From assembly GCF_002214185.1 (NCBI RefSeq), contig NZ_CP022161.1, positions 3,223,767 to 3,287,766 of the forward strand: DNA of 64,000 bases, in the 5' to 3' direction. A model generated the notes under the pieces. That model saw nothing but the letters and a program-made list of their open reading frames with translations. It was not told the DNA's origin and searched no databases. The DNA is from Streptomyces capitiformicae (GTDB lineage: Bacteria; Actinomycetota; Actinomycetes; Streptomycetales; Streptomycetaceae). Positions 24,020 to 32,086 of this stretch are shown piece after piece. Made by a program: the position numbers and the translations under genes. How positions within the stretch are numbered: position 1 is the stretch's first letter; each line of letters begins with the position of its first letter.

Positions 24020-25169
24020 GCTGGCCCTCCATCAGGACTGTGTTCATCAAAGACGTGAAGCGGTCGAACAGGTAGGCGGCGTCGTGCGGGCCCGCTGCCG
24101 CTTCGGGGTGGTACTGGACGCTGAAGGCCGGCCGGTCGAGGAGCCGGAGCCCCTCCACCACGTTGTCGTTGAGGCAGACGTGGGAGACCTCGACGCGGCC
24201 GTAGGGGGTCTCCGAGACCTTGTCGAGCGGGGCGTCGACGGCGAAGCCGTGGTTGTGCGCGGTGACCTCGACCTTGCCGGTCGTACGGTCCTGCACCGGC
24301 TGGTTGATGCCGCGGTGGCCGTACTTCAGCTTGTACGTGCCGAAGCCGAGCGCGCGCCCGAGGATCTGGTTGCCGAAGCAGATACCGAAGAGCGGGGTGC
24401 CGCGCTCCAGGACCGCCTGCATGACGGAGACCGGGTGGTCGGCGGTGGCCGGGTCACCGGGACCGTTGGAGAAGAAGACTCCGTCGGGCCGGACCGCGTA
24501 CACGTCCTCGACCGTCGCCGTGGCGGGCAGCACGTGCACCTCGATGCCGCGCTCGGCCATGCGGTGCGGGGTCATGCCCTTGATGCCGAGGTCGACGGCA
24601 GCGACGGTGAACTTCTTCTCGCCGATCGCGGGGACGACGTATGGCTCCTGGGTGGCGACCTCGGCGGAGAGGTCGGCGCCCTTCATCTCCGGGGCCTGGC
24701 GCACCTCGGTGAGCATGGTGCCCTCGTCGGGCAGCGCGTTACCGGAGAAGATGCCGACGCGCATGGCGCCGCGCTCGCGCAGGTGGCGGGTGAGCGCCCG
24801 GGTGTCGATGCCGCTGATGCCGACGACGCCCTGCTCGGCCAGTTCCTCGTCCAGCGAGCGCCGGGAGCGCCAGTTGGAGGGCACGCGCGCGGGGTCGCGT
24901 ACGACATAGCCCGCGACCCAGATCCGCTTCGACTCGGGGTCCTCGTCGTTGACGCCGGTGTTGCCGACGTGCGGGGCGGTCATCACGACGACCTGGCGGT
25001 GGTACGACGGGTCGGTGAGGGTCTCCTGGTAGCCGGTCATCCCGGTGGAGAACACGGCCTCGCCGAAGGTCACCCCCACGGCCCCGTAGGCGCGGCCGCG
25101 GAAGACCCGGCCGTCCTCCAGGACGAGTACGGCGGGAGCCTTGGTGGCTCCCCGGGTGGAGGTCGTCAT
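24012..25169 (-). CDS. carA: Carbamoyl-phosphate synthase small subunit (glutaminase)
   Basis: 385 residues. An N-terminal CarA-specific domain ([15 protein letters not shown]) and a C-terminal class I glutamine amidotransferase domain. The catalytic Cys lies in GICFGNQ (about residue 262) and the His-x-Glu in [12 protein letters not shown]. It delivers ammonia from glutamine to CarB. The ATG at 25169 overlaps the preceding membrane-protein stop (ATGA), and the gene overlaps carB by eight bases. Confidence 0.97.
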
Positions 25170-25732
25170 CGTGCGCCTTCCGTTTCCGTCTTGTTGATCA
25201 TGTTGTTCAGTGCCTCGACCCACTCGTTGTGCTCGGCCGCGCGGTCGGAGCGGAAGCCTGAGTCGAGCAGCCTGTCGCCGTGCTCCCAGGTGACGACCAG
25301 CAGCCCGCCCTCGGTGAGGACCTTGCCGGCGATGCCCTTGTCGAGCCGGGCCTCGCGCAGGGCCGGGGCCGGGACGAAGAAGTCCGTCGCTCCCGGGCGT
25401 ACGACGTCCAGGCCCGCGTCCGTCAGCGTGAGCTCGACCCGGCTGCGAGTGCCCAGGCCATGCGCCACGATGCGGTCGAGCCACTGCCCGGCGGTGGTGG
25501 AGCCGTGGTAGCGGCCGCTCATGCTCAGTCTCACGGGACCGGGCTCATCCGGCGCGTCGGGGAGGGCGGGCAGGTCGCTCTGGAGCGTGCCGCGCCATTT
25601 CCAGCCCTCGCGCATCAGCCAGTAGACGAGCGCCACGAAGAGCGCGAGTCCGACGAGCCAGCCGATACGCGCGGCCCAGTCGGTGACCTCGGCCGATTCC
25701 TTCTCGGCGGCCAGCAGCATTACAGGTGTCAC
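25166..25732 (-). CDS. PH-like membrane protein embedded in the pyr operon
   Basis: 188 residues from a GTG at 25732 that overlaps the pyrC stop (GTGA); its own stop overlaps the carA start (ATGA). One transmembrane helix near the N-terminus ([20 protein letters not shown], about residues 21-40) is followed by a soluble domain resembling bacterial PH-like folds (about 65-185). It has no enzyme motif. The same position, between pyrC and carA, is held by a membrane protein in M. tuberculosis (Rv1382, as I recall), so the arrangement is old and kept. No biochemical function is known to me; membrane tethering or sensing for the pathway is inference. Confidence 0.9.
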   Translation of the reverse strand: MTPVMLLAAEKESAEVTDWAARIGWLVGLALFVALVYWLMREGWKWRGTLQSDLPALPDAPDEPGPVRLSMSGRYHGSTTAGQWLDRIVAHGLGTRSRVELTLTDAGLDVVRPGATDFFVPAPALREARLDKGIAGKVLTEGGLLVVTWEHGDRLLDSGFRSDRAAEHNEWVEALNNMINKTETEGAR

Positions 25733-27015
25733 GTGAGCTTCCCGTCGACGAGCGTGGCCCTGCCCCGCAGCCACGTGTGCGTGACACGGCCCGGCAGCTC
25801 GCGGCCCTCGTAGGGGGTGTTGCGGCTGCGCGAGGCGAAGCCCGCGGGATCCACCGACCCACGGTATGCCGTGTCGACGAGCGTGAGGTTGGCGGGCTCA
25901 CCTGCCGAGACGGGGCGGCCGTGGCCCTTCGCCTGCCCGATCCTGGCCGGCTTGAAGGACATCCGGTCCGCGACACCCGCCCAGTCGAGCAGCCCGGTGT
26001 CGACCATCGTCTCCTGGACCACGGACAACGCGGTCTCCAGTCCCACCATGCCCATGGCGGCCGCGGCCCACTCGCAGTCCTTGTCCTCGTGCGGGTGCGG
26101 GGCGTGGTCGGTGGCGACGATGTCGATCGTGCCGTCGGCGAGCGCCTCGCGCAGGGCCAGCACATCGCGCTCGGTGCGCAGCGGCGGGTTGACCTTGTAG
26201 ACCGGGTTGTACGTCCGCACGAGCTCGTCGGTGAGGAGCAGGTGGTGCGGCGTGACCTCGGCGGTGACGTCGATGCCGCGCGACTTGGCCCAGCGGACGA
26301 TCTCCACCGAGCCCGCGGTCGAGAGGTGGCAGATGTGCACGCGGGACCCCACGTGCTCGGCGAGCAGGACGTCCCGGGCGATGATCGACTCCTCGGCCAC
26401 CGCGGGCCAGCCGCCGAGGCCCAGCTCGGCGGAGACGACGCCCTCGTTCATCTGGGCGCCCTCGGTCAGCCGCGGCTCCTGCGCATGCTGGGCGACGACA
26501 CCGCCGAAGGCCTTCACGTACTCCAGGGCCCGGCGCATGATCACGGCGTCGTCGACGCACTTGCCGTCGTCGGAGAAGACGGTGACCCCGGCGGCCGACT
26601 CGTGCATCGCGCCCAGCTCGGCGAGCTTCTTGCCCTCCAGGCCGACGGTGACGGCGCCGATGGGCTGGACGTCGCAGTAGCCGTGCTCCTGGCCGAGCCG
26701 GTAGACCTGCTCGACCACACCGGCGGTGTCGGCGACGGGGAAGGTGTTGGCCATGGCGAAGACGGCCGTGTAGCCACCGGAGGCCGCCGCGCGCGTACCC
26801 GTGAGTACGGTCTCGGAGTCCTCACGGCCGGGCTCGCGCAGATGGGTGTGCAGGTCGACGAGGCCGGGCAGGAGCACCTTGCCGCCGGCCTCGACCACCT
26901 CGGCGCCCTCGTCGGAGAGCCCGCTGCCCACCGCCTCGATCACCGCACCGTCGATCAGCACGTCCTGCGGCTCGCCGCCGAGCACCTTCGCACCACGGAT
27001 CAGGGTCTTGCTCAT
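25729..27015 (-). CDS. pyrC: Dihydroorotase
   Basis: 428 residues, class I amidohydrolase. It cyclises carbamoyl aspartate to dihydroorotate. The metal-binding DLHTHLREPG (His-x-His), the HAQEP and HICHLSTA histidines, and ATDHAPHPHEDK (metal-binding Asp) are all present; the lysine for the carbamate bridge is not assignable with certainty by eye. The ATG at 27015 lies four bases after the pyrB stop, and its stop overlaps the next gene. Confidence 0.96.
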   Translation of the reverse strand: MSKTLIRGAKVLGGEPQDVLIDGAVIEAVGSGLSDEGAEVVEAGGKVLLPGLVDLHTHLREPGREDSETVLTGTRAAASGGYTAVFAMANTFPVADTAGVVEQVYRLGQEHGYCDVQPIGAVTVGLEGKKLAELGAMHESAAGVTVFSDDGKCVDDAVIMRRALEYVKAFGGVVAQHAQEPRLTEGAQMNEGVVSAELGLGGWPAVAEESIIARDVLLAEHVGSRVHICHLSTAGSVEIVRWAKSRGIDVTAEVTPHHLLLTDELVRTYNPVYKVNPPLRTERDVLALREALADGTIDIVATDHAPHPHEDKDCEWAAAAMGMVGLETALSVVQETMVDTGLLDWAGVADRMSFKPARIGQAKGHGRPVSAGEPANLTLVDTAYRGSVDPAGFASRSRNTPYEGRELPGRVTHTWLRGRATLVDGKLT

Positions 27016-27019
27016 CGTC

Positions 27020-28051
27020 TTACTTCTCCTCGGTGGCGCGGAATTCAGAGGTGGGCGCGAAGCGCCTCGATGCAAGGGTGGTGGTGGGCGACGGGTGGGC
27101 GACGGCGGGTTCGTTGCCGCCCAGGAGCAGGTACAGCACGGCCATACGGATGGAGACGCCGTTCGCGACCTGCTCGACGACGGTGCAGCGGTCGGAGTCG
27201 GCGACCTCGGCGGTGATCTCCATACCGCGGACCATCGGACCGGGGTGCATCACGATGGCGTGCTCGGGCATCCGCGCCATGCGGTCGCCGTCGAGGCCGT
27301 AGCGCCGCGAGTACTCGCGCTCGGTCGGGAAGAACGCGGCGTTCATCCGCTCGCGCTGTACCCGCAGCATCATCACCGCGTCGGACTTGGCGAGCGTGCT
27401 GTCGAGGTCGTACGAGACCTCGCAGGGCCAGGTCTCGACGCCGACGGGGACCAGGGTGGGCGGGGCGACGAGGGTGACCTCGGCGCCGAGGGTGTGCAGC
27501 AGGTCGACGTTGGAGCGGGCGACGCGGCTGTGCAGGACGTCGCCGACGATCGTGATGCGCCTGCCGGACAGGTCCTGGCCGAGCCCGGCGTCCCGGCCGA
27601 CAAGGCGGCGGCGCATGGTGAAGGCGTCGAGCAGGGCCTGGGTGGGGTGCTGGTGGGTGCCGTCACCGGCGTTGATCACGGCGGCGTCGATCCAGCCGGA
27701 GGTCGCCAGCCGGTACGGGGCTCCGGAGGCGCCGTGCCGGATGACGACGGCGTCGACACCCATGGCTTCGAGGGTCTGGGCGGTGTCCTTGAGGGACTCG
27801 CCCTTCGACACCGACGAGCCTTTGGCGGAGAAGTTGATGACGTCCGCGGACAGGCGCTTCTCGGCGGCCTCGAAGGAGATCCGGGTGCGGGTGGAGTCCT
27901 CGAAGAAGAGGTTGACGACGGTACGGCCGCGCAGGGTAGGCAGTTTCTTGATCGGCCGGTCGGCGACCCGGGCCATCTCCTCTGCGGTGTCGAGGATCAG
28001 GACGGCGTCGTCACGGGTGAGGTCGGCGGCCGAGATGAGATGGCGCTGCAT
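27020..28051 (-). CDS. pyrB: Aspartate carbamoyltransferase catalytic chain
   Basis: 343 residues. It joins carbamoyl phosphate and aspartate. The carbamoyl-phosphate site [13 protein letters not shown] (about residues 50-62), [16 protein letters not shown] and MHPGPMVRG are intact. No pyrI regulatory gene is present, as expected for this group. The C-terminal 30 residues form a non-conserved tail that ends just before pyrC. Start ATG at 28051; a 123-base gap separates it from pyrR. Confidence 0.97.
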   Translation of the reverse strand: MQRHLISAADLTRDDAVLILDTAEEMARVADRPIKKLPTLRGRTVVNLFFEDSTRTRISFEAAEKRLSADVINFSAKGSSVSKGESLKDTAQTLEAMGVDAVVIRHGASGAPYRLATSGWIDAAVINAGDGTHQHPTQALLDAFTMRRRLVGRDAGLGQDLSGRRITIVGDVLHSRVARSNVDLLHTLGAEVTLVAPPTLVPVGVETWPCEVSYDLDSTLAKSDAVMMLRVQRERMNAAFFPTEREYSRRYGLDGDRMARMPEHAIVMHPGPMVRGMEITAEVADSDRCTVVEQVANGVSIRMAVLYLLLGGNEPAVAHPSPTTTLASRRFAPTSEFRATEEK

Positions 28052-28174
28052 CTTTCAGGCTCCGTAAGGCGATTCAGAGTGGGAGGCGAGGACCCGACCG
28101 GCGGGCTCAGCCGGGCAGGCGGGCGCGCTGGGGCGATCCTGGGGCACACGGCAGCGCCGTACGCCGGGCGATCG

Positions 28175-28771
28175 CTAGTGCTTCGCGCCCCGGGCGGTCC
28201 GCTTCGCACCGAGCAGCACGGTGTCCCGACCGTCCTCCTCGGCGAGCTGGACCTTGACCGTCTCCCGCAGCGACGTGGGGAGGTTCTTGCCGACGTAGTC
28301 GGCGCGGATGGGCAGTTCGCGGTGGCCGCGGTCGACGAGGACCGCGAGCTGTACGGCGCGCGGGCGGCCGATGTCGTTCAGCGCGTCGAGCGCGGCGCGG
28401 ATCGTACGGCCGGAGAAGAGCACGTCGTCGACGAGGACGACGAGGCGGCCGTCGATGCCGTCACCGGGGATCTCCGTGCGGGCCAGCGCACGCGGCGGGT
28501 GCATGCGCAGGTCGTCGCGGTACATGGTGATGTCGAGCGAGCCGACCGGGATCTTGCGGTCGGTGATCTCCGCCAGCTTGGCGGCGAGCCGCTGGGCGAG
28601 GAAGACGCCTCGGGTCGGAATGCCGAGGAGCACCACGTCGTCGGCGCCCTTGGCGCGTTCGACGATCTCGTGGGCGATGCGGGTCAGTACGCGCGCGATG
28701 TCGGGGCCTTCGAGAACGGGCCTCGCATCGGACGACGGCTGATCCGGTTGCGGATTTTCCTGCGTGTCCAT
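28175..28771 (-). CDS. pyrR: Pyrimidine operon regulator PyrR / uracil phosphoribosyltransferase
   Basis: 198 residues. A PRTase-fold protein with the PRPP motif [18 protein letters not shown]. In Bacillus it binds pyr mRNA when UMP is high; in mycobacteria it has been shown to repress translation. The first gene of the leftward pyr operon, with a full AAGGAGGT ribosome site and a structured leader (28781-28818). The N-terminal 20 residues ([13 protein letters not shown]) are a non-conserved polar extension. Confidence 0.96.
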   Translation of the reverse strand: MDTQENPQPDQPSSDARPVLEGPDIARVLTRIAHEIVERAKGADDVVLLGIPTRGVFLAQRLAAKLAEITDRKIPVGSLDITMYRDDLRMHPPRALARTEIPGDGIDGRLVVLVDDVLFSGRTIRAALDALNDIGRPRAVQLAVLVDRGHRELPIRADYVGKNLPTSLRETVKVQLAEEDGRDTVLLGAKRTARGAKH

Positions 28772-28780
28772 ACGAAACGG

Positions 28781-28818
28781 ACCTCCTTCTCCGCCTCACG
28801 GGACGGACCTTAAAGGAC
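28781..28818 (-). promoter_or_regulatory. Candidate PyrR-binding leader RNA covering the pyrR ribosome site
   Basis: On the minus strand, GTCCTTTAAGG is followed by GTCCCGTGAGGCGG and then the ribosome site AAGGAGGT, nine bases before the pyrR ATG. The CCTTT can pair with the AAGG of the ribosome site, and the GUGAGGC-type loop recalls PyrR-binding sequences of other bacteria (consensus AGAGGC). Translational control by PyrR is inference. Confidence 0.45.
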
Positions 28819-28925
28819 GTCGGATTTGCGCCATCAACGTTAGCAGGCCCCCGCAACACCCCTGATCACCCGTCCGGCGCAACCGACAACGGTTACCACG
28901 GAAGAGTCGGTCCGGACCATTCGGC

Positions 28926-28969
28926 TTGACGGGGCAGAGTCACGCTGCGTAACCTCACAGTGAGTCACC
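28926..28969 (+). promoter_or_regulatory. bldD promoter with overlapping BldD box
   Basis: TTGACG (28926-28931) and TAACCT (28950-28955) are spaced by 18 bases. Just downstream, AGTGA-G-TCACC (28959-28969) is an exact match to the published BldD-box form AGTGA(n)TCACC. The box would cover the transcription start, fitting the known autorepression of bldD. Confidence 0.75.
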
Positions 28970-28990
28970 AGCCTTCGTCCGGGGAGCTAT

Positions 28991-29491
28991 ATGTCCAGCG
29001 AATACGCCAAACAGCTCGGGGCCAAGCTCCGGGCCATCCGCACCCAGCAGGGCCTTTCCCTCCACGGTGTCGAGGAGAAGTCCCAGGGACGCTGGAAGGC
29101 GGTCGTGGTCGGTTCGTACGAGCGCGGCGACCGCGCCGTCACCGTGCAGCGCCTCGCGGAGCTGGCGGACTTCTACGGGGTTCCGGTGCAGGAGCTGCTT
29201 CCCGGTACGACCCCTGGTGGCGCCGCCGAGCCGCCGCCGAAGCTCGTGCTCGACCTTGAGCGCCTGGCCCATGTGCCGGCCGAGAAGGCGGGTCCGTTGC
29301 AGCGTTACGCGGCGACGATCCAGTCCCAGCGTGGTGACTACAACGGCAAGGTGCTCTCGATTCGCCAGGACGACCTGCGCACACTCGCCGTCATCTACGA
29401 CCAGTCCCCTTCGGTTCTCACCGAGCAGCTGATCAGCTGGGGTGTCCTCGACGCGGACGCCCGCCGCGCGGTCAGCCACGAGGAGGCCTGA
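28991..29491 (+). CDS. bldD: Developmental master regulator BldD
   Basis: 166 residues. The N-terminal XRE-type helix-turn-helix (about residues 8-70) is joined by a Pro-rich linker (72-84) to the C-terminal domain that binds tetrameric cyclic-di-GMP. The signature R114-G-D116 and R125-x-x-D128 is fully conserved. BldD represses sporulation genes during vegetative growth. The ATG at 28991 has GGGGAG upstream. It runs alone to the right between the leftward pyr operon and the leftward nusB group; a BldD box lies in its promoter. Confidence 0.98.
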   Translation: MSSEYAKQLGAKLRAIRTQQGLSLHGVEEKSQGRWKAVVVGSYERGDRAVTVQRLAELADFYGVPVQELLPGTTPGGAAEPPPKLVLDLERLAHVPAEKAGPLQRYAATIQSQRGDYNGKVLSIRQDDLRTLAVIYDQSPSVLTEQLISWGVLDADARRAVSHEEA

Positions 29492-29520
29492 CGCCTCGGA
29501 CGGGGCCCAGCAGAAACGTG

Positions 29521-29568
29521 CCGCCGGGGTGGCCGGAACCTGACGGTTCGGACACCCCGGCGGTTTTT
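29521..29568 (+). terminator. Rho-independent terminator of bldD
   Basis: A stem CCGCCGGGGTG / CACCCCGGCGG followed by TTTTT, 29 bases after the bldD stop. Confidence 0.85.
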
Positions 29569-29574
29569 GTACGG

Positions 29575-29620
29575 AACGTCGGTGGGCCCGCAGCGTTGCA
29601 GCTGCGGGCCCACCGACGTT
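29575..29620. terminator. Perfect 20-bp inverted repeat, bidirectional terminator
   Basis: Left arm 29575-29594 and right arm 29601-29620 are exact complements (AACGTCGGTGGG...), with a six-base loop. It lies between the convergent bldD and nusB, just after the bldD terminator, and can act on both transcripts. Confidence 0.75.
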
Positions 29621-29660
29621 TTCGCCTTAAGGGGCGCGGGTTCGCCTTAAGGGGCGCGGG
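29621..29660. repeat. Perfect 20-bp tandem duplication (TTCGCCTTAAGG...)
   Basis: The 20 bases at 29621-29640 are repeated exactly at 29641-29660. The unit ends in GGGGCGCGGG, part of a repeat common between Streptomyces genes. The second copy also starts a stem (GGGGCGC, 29651-29657) that pairs with GCGCCCC at 29671-29677, at the nusB stop. Confidence 0.8.
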
Positions 29661-29676
29661 GCCGTGTCGGGCGCCC

Positions 29677-30111
29677 CTACTGCGCTTCCCGACGCAGCGA
29701 AGGCTTCAAGTCCTTGAGCCGCCCCAGAAGCCCATTCACGAACGACGGCGAGTCATCCGTGGAGAACTCCTTCGCCAGCTGCACCATCTCGTCCAGCACA
29801 ACCGCATCGGGCGTCTCATCCACCCAGATCAGCTCGTACGCACCGAGCCGCAGGATGTTCCGGTCGACCACCGGCATCCGGTCCAGGGTCCAGCCCACCG
29901 AGTACTGCGCGATCAACTCGTCGATCCGCACCGCGTGCACCGCGTAGCCCTCGACCAGCTGCATCGTGTACTCGCTGACCGGTGGCTGTCGCGTGTCGCT
30001 CCGGGAGTGCCGGATCCAGTCCGCGAGCACGGTCAGGACGTCGACCCCGCGCTGGTCGCCCTCGAAGAGGATCTGGAAGGCGCGCTTGCGGGCCGTGTTA
30101 CGGGCAGCCAC
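29677..30111 (-). CDS. nusB: Transcription antitermination factor NusB
   Basis: 144 residues. All-helical RNA-binding protein that with NusE binds boxA in rRNA leaders. Visible marks: ARNTARKRAFQILFEGDQRG at the N-terminus, DRNILRLGAYELI and the C-terminal STDDSPSFVNGLLGRL. The GTG at 30111 lies just downstream of the efp stop, so expression is probably coupled to efp. The reading frame continues upstream across efp without meaning. Confidence 0.96.
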   Translation of the reverse strand: MAARNTARKRAFQILFEGDQRGVDVLTVLADWIRHSRSDTRQPPVSEYTMQLVEGYAVHAVRIDELIAQYSVGWTLDRMPVVDRNILRLGAYELIWVDETPDAVVLDEMVQLAKEFSTDDSPSFVNGLLGRLKDLKPSLRREAQ

Positions 30112-30113
30112 GG

Positions 30114-30680
30114 TTAGCTGTTCACCCGGCCGAGGTAGTCGCTCGTGCGGGTGTCGACCTTGATCTTCTCGCCGGTGGTGATGAAGAGCGGGACCTGGAT
30201 CTGGTGGCCGGTCTCCAGGGTGGCGGGCTTGGTGCCACCGGTGGAGCGGTCGCCCTGGACGCCCGGCTCGGTCTCCTGGACGACGAGCTCGACGGCGGCC
30301 GGCAGCTCGACGAAGAGCACCTCGCCCTCGTGCTGCGCGACGGTGGCGGTGAAGCCCTCGATCAGGAAGTTGGCGGCGTCGCCGACGGCCTTGCGGTCGA
30401 CCATGAGCTGGTCGTAGGTCTCCATGTCCATGAAGACGAAGTACTCGCCGTCCATGTAGGAGAACTGCATGTCGCGCTTGTCGACAGTGGCCGTCTCGAC
30501 CTTGACACCGGCGTTGAAGGTCTTGTCGACGACCTTCCCGGAGAGCACGTTCTTGAGCTTGGTGCGCACGAAGGCCGGGCCCTTGCCGGGCTTGACGTGC
30601 TGGAACTCGACGACGGACCACAGCTGGCCGCCATCGAGCTTGAGCACCATGCCGTTCTTGAGGTCGTTCGTGGAAGCCAC
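30114..30680 (-). CDS. efp: Elongation factor P
   Basis: 188 residues in three beta-barrel domains. It relieves ribosome stalling at proline runs. The tip loop of domain I reads [17 protein letters not shown]; the Lys in PGKG is the residue modified in some bacteria, while many actinobacteria use it unmodified. No epmA/epmB or earP is in the window. GTG start at 30680. Several products here are rich in prolines (the P-loop protein at 32087, RelA N-terminus) and could depend on it. Confidence 0.97.
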   Translation of the reverse strand: MASTNDLKNGMVLKLDGGQLWSVVEFQHVKPGKGPAFVRTKLKNVLSGKVVDKTFNAGVKVETATVDKRDMQFSYMDGEYFVFMDMETYDQLMVDRKAVGDAANFLIEGFTATVAQHEGEVLFVELPAAVELVVQETEPGVQGDRSTGGTKPATLETGHQIQVPLFITTGEKIKVDTRTSDYLGRVNS

Positions 30681-30739
30681 GGTTGCGGAATCTCCTGGAC
30701 TGACGTGGACGACCCCGGCGCACGCGCACAGCTCGAAGG

Positions 30740-31846
30740 CTAGAGCGCGAGCAGCTCCTTGGTCGTGATGGTGAGTAGCTCGGGTCCGCCGTCCGCCTCG
30801 GGGCGTACGACGAGCGTGTCATCGATCCGGACGCCGCCCCGGCCCGGGAGGTGGACCCCCGGTTCGACGGTGACCGGCACGCAAGCGTCCAGTTTACCCA
30901 TGGCCGCGGGGGCCAACTGCGGGTCCTCGTCGATTTCGAGTCCGACACCGTGCCCCATCAGCGGCGGAAGGCCCTCACCGTACCCCGCGGAGTCCAGCAC
31001 CTGGCGGGCCGCGCGGTAGACGGCGCGGTACACGACGCCGGGTGCCAGGGCCTCCCGTCCGGTGCGCTGGGCTGCGAAGACGAGGTCGTACAGCTCGATC
31101 TGCCAGTCGGCGGGCGAGGTCCCGATGACGAAGGTACGGCCGATCTCGCAGCGGTAGCCGCGGTAGGTCGCGCCCAGGCACACGGAGAGGAAGTCGCCCT
31201 CCTCGACCCGCCGGTCGGTGGGGAGGTGACCGGGACGGCCGGAGTTCGGGCCGGTGGCGACGGAGGTGGGGAAGGCCGGGCCGTCGGCGCCGTGGTCGAC
31301 GAGGCGGCGCTCCAGTTCCAGGGCGAGGTGGCGTTCGGTGCGGCCGACGAGGATCGATTCGAGCAGCTCGCCCAGGGCCTGGTCGGCGATCTCGGCGCCG
31401 ATCCGCAGACAGGAGATCTCCTCCTCGTCCTTGACCACGCGCAGTTGCTCGACCGCGCCGCCGAGGTCGGCCAGGCGCAGTCGGGGCGCGATCGAGCGGA
31501 TCGCGCGGTGCCGGGCCACGGTGAGGTGGTGTTCCTCGACGGCGAGGGTTTCGGCTCCGTGAGCCGTGACGAGGTCGGCGGCGGCGACCGCCGGGTCACC
31601 GCCGGGGCCCGGCAGCACCTGTACGCGTACCGCCTCGTCGGGGCGGCCCTGGGCGGCCTCGCCACTCGGCTGGGCACCGCAGACGAGTACGTCCTCGCCC
31701 CGGCCGAGCAGCAGAACGGCGTCGTGGGGTGCGGTGCCCGCGAGGTACCGCACATTGGCCGGGCGCGTCACGAGCGCCGTCGCGCTGCCGCTCGCATGGC
31801 AGCGCTCCCTCAGCCGCTCTCGGCGGGCGGCGTAGACCTCTGACAT
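30740..31846 (-). CDS. M24-family Xaa-Pro aminopeptidase-like protein with altered metal ligands
   Basis: 368 residues in the PepP/PepQ layout: an N-terminal creatinase-like domain (1-130) and a C-terminal pita-bread domain (135-368). The His of the motif [13 protein letters not shown] (H299) and E328 (VEPGVH) are present. The other metal ligands are replaced: the usual V-D-x-G reads VCLG (C223), the second Asp (usual S-D-x-T-R) reads CEIGR (E234), and the last Glu (GVRIE) reads GVRID (D342). It may bind metal differently or be non-catalytic. It lies 59 bases upstream of efp, a common partner in actinobacteria. Confidence 0.85.
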   Translation of the reverse strand: MSEVYAARRERLRERCHASGSATALVTRPANVRYLAGTAPHDAVLLLGRGEDVLVCGAQPSGEAAQGRPDEAVRVQVLPGPGGDPAVAAADLVTAHGAETLAVEEHHLTVARHRAIRSIAPRLRLADLGGAVEQLRVVKDEEEISCLRIGAEIADQALGELLESILVGRTERHLALELERRLVDHGADGPAFPTSVATGPNSGRPGHLPTDRRVEEGDFLSVCLGATYRGYRCEIGRTFVIGTSPADWQIELYDLVFAAQRTGREALAPGVVYRAVYRAARQVLDSAGYGEGLPPLMGHGVGLEIDEDPQLAPAAMGKLDACVPVTVEPGVHLPGRGGVRIDDTLVVRPEADGGPELLTITTKELLAL

Positions 31847-31927
31847 GAGCCGAGCGTATGAGCTCCGCAGGTTGGGCGCCGGTTCAGTGGGGCCGAGTGG
31901 GGGGTCGCCGTGCGGGGTACGGGGGTG

Positions 31928-32017
31928 CGGGCATGGGTTGTGTGCCGTGTGCGCGCCGATGGGGGCTTGTCGCGCCCACGCGGCGGAGCCGCATATCGAT
32001 ACAGCCCCGCGCCCCCT
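31928..32017. repeat. Streptomyces-type interspersed intergenic repeat
   Basis: The stretch running from GGGCATGGG through CGCGCCCACGCGGC to CAGCCCCGCGCCCC belongs to a family I recall between genes of many Streptomyces, often reading GGGGCGCGGGG on the opposite strand. A small hairpin GCGGC-GGA-GCCGC (31980-31992) lies inside. The gap 31847-32086 otherwise holds the pepP-side promoter and no gene. Confidence 0.5.
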
Positions 32018-32086
32018 ATTGGGTTGACGCAGTGCGCCGCATTTAGGGGTAGGGCCCGCTTGTGTCGGCCGCCCGCTCCCCCGCGT

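Noticed and set aside
28772..28990. A small gene between pyrR and bldD
   Set aside because: No frame with a start and ribosome site; the gap is explained by two divergent promoters and the pyrR leader.
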